Below, piece by piece: positions 6,843 through 11,337 of a stretch of 11,337 bases of DNA. The notes beneath the pieces are model-generated. The model made no database searches. It worked only from the letters and a program-made list of their open reading frames with translations, and was not told the DNA's origin. The stretch is taken from the NCBI GenBank assembly GCA_964607375.1, contig CAZSJY010000060.1:1-11337 (forward strand). The letters are read 5' to 3'. Numbering within the stretch: position 1 is the stretch's first letter; each line of letters begins with the position of its first letter. The stretch comes from JACNLC01 sp964607375. Its GTDB lineage: Bacteria; Fidelibacterota; Marinisomatia; SCGC-AAA003-L08; JACNLC01. A program made the translations under genes and the position numbers.

Positions 6843-9443
6843 ATGGATAATTCTATTTTAGTTAGAGTACTAATTGCAAATATTATATTATCACTAATTA
6901 TTGCCAAGCCATTTCGTGATTTGGACACAGATTTTCTGTTTAACAACACAAAGACTGAGAAATCTAAAAAGGTTCTTTCAAAAAAAGATAAAACAGATGA
7001 TTTTGAAACCGTTATTAAGGACTTTCCCAAAATTGACGGGATGTTCACAATTTATTGGGATAAAGAGAAAAATCAAGCATACTTATCAATAAAACCTGAA
7101 CAACTTGAAATAGTATATTTATCAAATGTAACTCGTCAAACAGGTGATGCTCATTCTATGGACGCAAGTTCTATGATGAATACATTTCCTTTTATGTTTA
7201 AAAAAGTGGGAAATCAAATTCAGTTTACAAATGTGAATGTGAAATTTAGAGCAGATGAAAATTCTGCTATTTCAAACTCGTTGGAAAATAGTTTATCAAA
7301 CTCTCTTATGGGATCAGCTTCAATTAAAAGTACTCATCCCAAAAACGGTAATATTTTGATAGATCTTGCAGATCTATTTATGAAAAGTACTGAGTTTACT
7401 GCTCGTTCAAATGAAAACTTTACTTTAGATAAAAGTAATAGTTATTACAATGAACTAAAATCTTTCCCTAATAATACTGAAATTGATGTTGTCCTCCATA
7501 TGAAAACTAGAAAACCCAACAGAGTTTACACACTTCCAAGCTCGAGGAGTATGCTTAATCGTTATCATATTAGCTTGTCTAAAATTCAAAATAGTAATTT
7601 TAAACCTCGATTGTCAGATGATCGAATTGGATACTTCACAACTTCTTATGTTGATTATACCAACACATTGGAAGAAAGTGGTTTAGTGCAATATATCAAT
7701 AGGTGGAATATAGAAAAAGCTAATCCTAGATTGAAACTATCAAAACCAATAAAGCCAATTGTTTACTGGATAGAAAACACCGTTCCAATAGAATTCCGAG
7801 ATGCCGTTAGAGAAGGGATTCTTTTGTGGAATTCAGCCTTCGAAAAAATAGGAATTAGAGATGCTATTGTTGTGAAACAAATGGCTGATGACGCAGAGTG
7901 GGATCCTGCAGATTCTCGCTATAGTACAATAAGGTGGATTATCCAACCGGGTGCATCTTATGCTGTTGGTCCATCTCGTGCAAATCCATATACCGGTGAA
8001 ATTTATGATGCTGATATTCGTATTAGTGCAGATTTTGTCAGATTTTATTATAATGAGTTTGAAGAATTTGTTTCTCCAATTATCGATGATCTATCTTCTA
8101 CAGAATCTGAAGATAACCATCATTGTGCTTATGCTGATAATCTACAAGAACAAATGGCATTTGCTTTGAGCAGCATGGTTTCAAGTGGATTTACAAACGA
8201 TTTAAAGACAAGCCTCGATCAGTTTATCCATGATGCACTCGTTGATTTAGTTGTTCACGAAGTTGGTCACACACTTGGATTAAGGCACAATTTTAAGGCG
8301 AGTTCTGCTTATTCAATTGAAGAGGTAGCAAATCCTGAATTTACTAAAACATTCGGCACAACAAGTTCAGTAATGGATTACAATGCAATAAGTCTTCTTG
8401 ATGGTGGAACCACATATTTTCAAACTCGTTTAGGAAAATATGATTATTGGGCTATTGAATATGGTTATTCGATACAAACAAATAACTCCAAATTAAGTGA
8501 ACCAGAATTCTTAAACAATATTGCTAAACATTCTGTTGATCCTCAATTAGCTTATGGAACTGATGAAGATTCTTACGGCTCTCGTAATATAGATCCTCTA
8601 ATCAGCAAAAGAGACCTAACTAATGATCCAATAGCATTTCATACATTTCAACTTAATAAAGTCAATGAATATTGGGATAGTTTATTGGTTAATTTTGAGG
8701 AGAATTCTATAAGATACCCTCGGCTAAGAAAAGTTTTTGAACAGGGATTTGGAGAATATTTTCGAGCTATTGGAAATGTAACAAAATACATCGGAGGAAT
8801 TTATCATAGTCGTCATCATATCTTAGATGATAATCAAAAACCACCAATGAAAATAGTAGAAGCAACAAACCAAAGACGAGCATTAGAATTTATAGATAAG
8901 TTTATTTTTGATAAAGATGTGTTCAATTTTTCACCAGAACTTCTCAATAAACTTGCACCAGAACGAATAAGAGGAATTAAGGGAACTATTCCAAATGCTA
9001 ATCCTTTGGATTATCCGATTCATAAAAAAGTAAAGGCACTTCAAACAACAACAATATTTTATATTTTCAATAATAAAAAACTAGAACGAATTCAAAACAA
9101 CGAAGTCAGATTTCTAAAGAATGAAGAAGTATTTACTATGTCTGAACTTTTTCTAAGTGTAAAAAATTCTGTTTGGAGTGAATTACCTAAAATTAAAAAT
9201 ATTAATAGTTTTCGAAGAGAACTTCAACGAATTTTCCTAAACCGACTATATGATATGATTTTACAAGAGAATGAGTTCCCTAAAGATGCAGTAGCTTTAT
9301 CTTTTGAAATATTGAACACACTTAAGGTTGAAATTAACTCCTCTCTAAAAAACAATCAACTAGATCAATATACTCGTGCACATTTACATGATTGTATCCA
9401 CAGAATTGACTCCGTACTCGATGCACACATTAACTTGAATTAG
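6843..9443 (+). CDS. Secreted zinc-dependent metalloprotease, metzincin type (DUF5117/DUF4953)
   Basis: A large exported peptidase, 866 residues. A hydrophobic segment at 5-21 (ILVRVLIANIILSLIIA) is a signal peptide or anchor; a Lys/Asp-rich linker follows to about 55. Residues about 60-230 resemble the DUF5117 N-terminal domain (DGMFTIYWDKEKNQAYLSI; YLSNVTRQTGDAHS). Then come the RIGYFTTSYVDYT strand (261-273) and a catalytic domain: VYWIENTVPIEFRDAVREGI (307-326), LLWNSAFEKIGIRDAI, zinc motif HEVGHTLGLRH (472-482) with ligands H472, H476 and H482 and catalytic E473, and the Met-turn SSVMDY (508-513). HExxHxxGxxH plus a Met-turn defines metzincins. The C-terminal part (about 590-866) is helical and typical of the family. 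Substrate unknown. GGAG at 6828-6831, 11 nt upstream, is the likely ribosome site. The symporter gene follows 12 nt after the TAG stop, in the same frame. Confidence 0.9.
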   Translation: MDNSILVRVLIANIILSLIIAKPFRDLDTDFLFNNTKTEKSKKVLSKKDKTDDFETVIKDFPKIDGMFTIYWDKEKNQAYLSIKPEQLEIVYLSNVTRQTGDAHSMDASSMMNTFPFMFKKVGNQIQFTNVNVKFRADENSAISNSLENSLSNSLMGSASIKSTHPKNGNILIDLADLFMKSTEFTARSNENFTLDKSNSYYNELKSFPNNTEIDVVLHMKTRKPNRVYTLPSSRSMLNRYHISLSKIQNSNFKPRLSDDRIGYFTTSYVDYTNTLEESGLVQYINRWNIEKANPRLKLSKPIKPIVYWIENTVPIEFRDAVREGILLWNSAFEKIGIRDAIVVKQMADDAEWDPADSRYSTIRWIIQPGASYAVGPSRANPYTGEIYDADIRISADFVRFYYNEFEEFVSPIIDDLSSTESEDNHHCAYADNLQEQMAFALSSMVSSGFTNDLKTSLDQFIHDALVDLVVHEVGHTLGLRHNFKASSAYSIEEVANPEFTKTFGTTSSVMDYNAISLLDGGTTYFQTRLGKYDYWAIEYGYSIQTNNSKLSEPEFLNNIAKHSVDPQLAYGTDEDSYGSRNIDPLISKRDLTNDPIAFHTFQLNKVNEYWDSLLVNFEENSIRYPRLRKVFEQGFGEYFRAIGNVTKYIGGIYHSRHHILDDNQKPPMKIVEATNQRRALEFIDKFIFDKDVFNFSPELLNKLAPERIRGIKGTIPNANPLDYPIHKKVKALQTTTIFYIFNNKKLERIQNNEVRFLKNEEVFTMSELFLSVKNSVWSELPKIKNINSFRRELQRIFLNRLYDMILQENEFPKDAVALSFEILNTLKVEINSSLKNNQLDQYTRAHLHDCIHRIDSVLDAHINLN

Positions 9444-9455
9444 AAAAGGGTAGAT

Positions 9456-11003
9456 ATGAATTATATTTTAGAGCATATAGACAGTGCTTTTGGATTATTA
9501 GTTGAATACTTAGCCAAAGTGCTTTTTTATAATGTTTTTGGATTTCCATTAATTGTTTTGGTGCTTGTTGTTGGTTCTATCACATTTGCTTTTTATTTCA
9601 AATTTATAAATATAAGGGGTTTGAAACATTCTATAGATATCATTCGTGGTAAATATGATAATCCAAAAGACAAAGGTCAAATAAGTCATTTTCAAGCACT
9701 CACATCTGCTTTATCCGCAACTATTGGTTTAGGAAATATTGCTGGTGTTGCAATTGCAGTAGCACAAGGCGGTGCTGGAGCAGTTTTTTGGATGATGGCA
9801 ATTGCAGTTTTTAGTATGTCAGCCAAATTTGTATCTGCTTCATTAGCACAGTTATACCGACAAATTGATTCAAAAGGTTCTGTTAGCGGTGGACCAATGT
9901 ACTACATAAGCATGGGATTAGGTGCGAAAGGTGGAGCAATTGGTAAATTGGGAAAATTCTTAGGAGCTCTCTATGCACTATTTATTATTGGAGGAGCTTT
10001 TGGTGGAGGAAATATGTTCCAAGCAAACCAGTCGTATGAGTTGGTAGCAACACAAGTCCCCTTACTTGCAGAAAATAGTTGGTTATATGGTATAATTCTA
10101 TCTGCTCTTGTAGGATTAGTAATTTTAGGTGGAATTGTACGAATCGGCAAAGCAACTGAGAAAATCGTTCCAAGCATGATATTGATTTATTGCGGTGCAT
10201 CACTCTTTATAATTTTTTCTAATTTAGATAAATTACCCGGAGTTATAAACTCTATTTTTACTCAAGCGTTTAGTCCACAAGCATTTTATGGAGGTGTTCT
10301 CGGAGTTTTAGTTATTGGTATTAAACGAGCTGTGTTTAGTAATGAAGGAGGGGTTGGATCGGCTGCGATTGCACATTCTGCGGCAAAAACAGATGAACCA
10401 ATAAGAGAGGGTCTCGTTGCAATGATTGGACCCTTTATTGATACTATAGTAATATGCTTTATGACTGCTTCTGTATTACTAATTACAATGGACAATAACA
10501 ACCTGCTTCAAAATTACAATAAAGCAAAAATAAATGTTTATGAAACTGAACAATTACTCAAAAATGCAAATGAACCTGAGAGTAAAGTAATAGCTGATGA
10601 TTTGGCTATTGCAAAAGAAAAATTAAAAGAAGCTAACCGTGGTGCAGAATTTACTTCTGTAGCATTTAGTTCTGTGTTTAGTTGGTTCCCGTTGATTTTA
10701 TCAATCATTGTATTTTTATTTTCCTATAGCACTATGATTTCGTGGTATTACTATGGTGATAAGGGCTGGATTTACTTGTTCGGAAAACGAACAAAACCAC
10801 TTTATCAAGGACTATTTTTGTTCTGTGTATTTTTCGGTTCAATTACAAAATTAGGTAATGTGTTAGATTTTTCAGATATGATGATTCTATCAGCAGCATT
10901 TCCGAATATTATCGCCGCAATGTTCTTACTACCGGAAGTAAAAGAAAGACTAAATGATTATTGGACAAGATATAAGCTCGGTACTTTCAAAACTTATAAA
11001 TAG
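9456..11003 (+). CDS. Sodium:alanine/glycine symporter, AGCS family
   Basis: An inner-membrane carrier coupling Na+ (sometimes H+) entry to uptake of alanine, glycine or similar amino acids. Its 515 residues are longer than typical members (about 450-480). Family signatures are clear: HFQALTSALSATIGLGNIAG (78-97), QGGAGAVFWMM (104-114), KGSVSGGPMYYISMGLG (140-156), KRAVFSNEGGVGSAAIAHSA (290-309), and SVAFSSVFSWFP then FLFSYSTMISWYYYGDKGW (401-438). About ten to eleven TM segments are visible. Residues about 350-397 are a charged insert predicted by eye to form a helical hairpin, which accounts for the extra length. AAAAGGG at 9444-9450 lies 5 nt before the ATG. The 12-nt gap to the protease gene indicates one operon, suggesting uptake of peptide-breakdown products (inference). 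The exact substrate cannot be read from sequence. Confidence 0.95.
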   Translation: MNYILEHIDSAFGLLVEYLAKVLFYNVFGFPLIVLVLVVGSITFAFYFKFINIRGLKHSIDIIRGKYDNPKDKGQISHFQALTSALSATIGLGNIAGVAIAVAQGGAGAVFWMMAIAVFSMSAKFVSASLAQLYRQIDSKGSVSGGPMYYISMGLGAKGGAIGKLGKFLGALYALFIIGGAFGGGNMFQANQSYELVATQVPLLAENSWLYGIILSALVGLVILGGIVRIGKATEKIVPSMILIYCGASLFIIFSNLDKLPGVINSIFTQAFSPQAFYGGVLGVLVIGIKRAVFSNEGGVGSAAIAHSAAKTDEPIREGLVAMIGPFIDTIVICFMTASVLLITMDNNNLLQNYNKAKINVYETEQLLKNANEPESKVIADDLAIAKEKLKEANRGAEFTSVAFSSVFSWFPLILSIIVFLFSYSTMISWYYYGDKGWIYLFGKRTKPLYQGLFLFCVFFGSITKLGNVLDFSDMMILSAAFPNIIAAMFLLPEVKERLNDYWTRYKLGTFKTYK

Positions 11004-11045
11004 GCAATTTGATGAAACTTGATTGTCTGGTAAGTGTTAAAATAT

Positions 11046-11052
11046 AAGGAGG
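11046..11052 (+). promoter_or_regulatory. Strong Shine-Dalgarno of the DUF805 gene
   Basis: AAGGAGG lies 5 nt before the ATG at 11058. It is the only near-perfect anti-16S match in front of any gene in this window, and supports that start although the reading frame is broken after 24 codons. Confidence 0.75.
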
Positions 11053-11057
11053 TATAT

Positions 11058-11337
11058 ATGGAATGGTATTTGAAAGTAGTTCTAGATAATTATGCTAATT
11101 TTAATGGGCGAGCACAAAGAAAAGAATATTAGATGTTCTCACTTATTAATGTGTTTTTTATATTGATCATTATGCTATTTGATAATATTTTGGGGCTAAC
11201 ATTTTCTATTGGTTATGAAAGAACTCTATACGGGTGGTTTTACTTGTTTTATTCTATGGCTATTTTTATTCCATCCCTTGCTGTTTGCACTTCCTACATT
11301 TTATCGGACACCCCAAGAGAGGTAAATTATCAATCAA
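11058..11337 (+). pseudogene. DUF805 family membrane protein, disrupted and cut by window end
   Basis: The first 24 codons read MEWYLKVVLDNYANFNGRAQ then RKEY, the conserved start of DUF805 (YhaH-like) small inner-membrane proteins, which continue with W-M/F-F. Here the tryptophan codon is TAG (11130-11132), one base from TGG. The same frame then reads on as a plausible DUF805 body: MFSLINVFFILIIMLFDNIL, a second hydrophobic stretch and IPSLAV (11268-11285). The family normally continues with a R-R-L-H-D-x-G motif; instead this frame gives CTSYIL, while the frame shifted by two gives LHFIGHPKRG (11294-11323), which fits better. One nonsense change plus one probable small deletion near 11283-11293 indicate a decaying gene, unless these are sequencing errors near a contig end. 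The function of DUF805 proteins is unknown. Reinitiation at the ATG directly after the stop is conceivable. It lies 54 nt after the symporter gene. Confidence 0.7.

Noticed and set aside
9441..9458. Readthrough fusion of protease and symporter, since the TAG stop and next ATG are in the same frame 12 nt apart
   Set aside because: A one-in-three coincidence; the symporter has its own AAAAGGG ribosome site 5 nt before its ATG and a normal N-terminus.
11130..11132. UAG recoding as tryptophan or another amino acid
   Set aside because: ogt, the protease and the symporter all end in TAG at family-appropriate C-termini, and no internal TAG occurs in the long conserved genes. A point mutation or sequencing error is simpler.

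Overview
The window is an AT-rich bacterial chromosomal segment (roughly one third G+C by eye). Separate SecD and SecF proteins, mostly weak or absent Shine-Dalgarno sites, a DUF4384 periplasmic protein, a DUF5117/DUF4953-type metzincin and a REP-associated transposase of the long, charged-insert kind suggest a member of the FCB assemblage (Marinimicrobia- or Ignavibacteria/Kapabacteria-like). This placement is an inference from gene style only. TAG, TAA and TGA all serve as stops, so the code is standard.

Left part (1-982). A tandem array of a REP-like repeat (1-255) leads straight into a minus-strand Y1 (HUH) tyrosine transposase of the REP-associated family (249-908). A further copy of the repeat lies on its other side (919-975). 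The repeat unit carries two palindromes, and full (A) and 5-nt-deleted (B) units alternate A-B-A-B. The transposase stop codon lies inside the repeat, and the two transposase-flanking copies share a base variant not seen in the other units. This is the most distinctive structure in the window.

Next (980-1831, minus strand) is a secreted protein with an N-terminal LPP20/FlgT-like part and a DUF4384 domain, its 3' end abutting the repeat. A 236-bp divergent intergenic region separates it from the plus-strand genes.

Main gene run (2068-11003, all plus strand): secD, secF (2-nt gap), a strong intrinsic terminator, purA, ogt (zero gap after purA), a large secreted metzincin-type zinc metalloprotease, and an AGCS-family sodium:amino-acid symporter (12-nt gap). 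SecDF assists export through SecYEG, the likely exit route for the two signal-peptide proteins in the window. purA and ogt are metabolic and DNA-repair housekeeping genes. The protease and the symporter, tightly linked, could couple extracellular peptide breakdown to amino-acid uptake (inference).

Right edge (11058-11337): a DUF805-type membrane protein gene behind the best Shine-Dalgarno in the window. It is interrupted by an amber codon where the family has a tryptophan and apparently also by a frameshift, so it looks like a pseudogene, cut off by the window end.

I found no tRNA, rRNA or CRISPR array, and no clear multi-gene defence or biosynthetic system. Apart from the REP/transposase locus the window is ordinary core genome.
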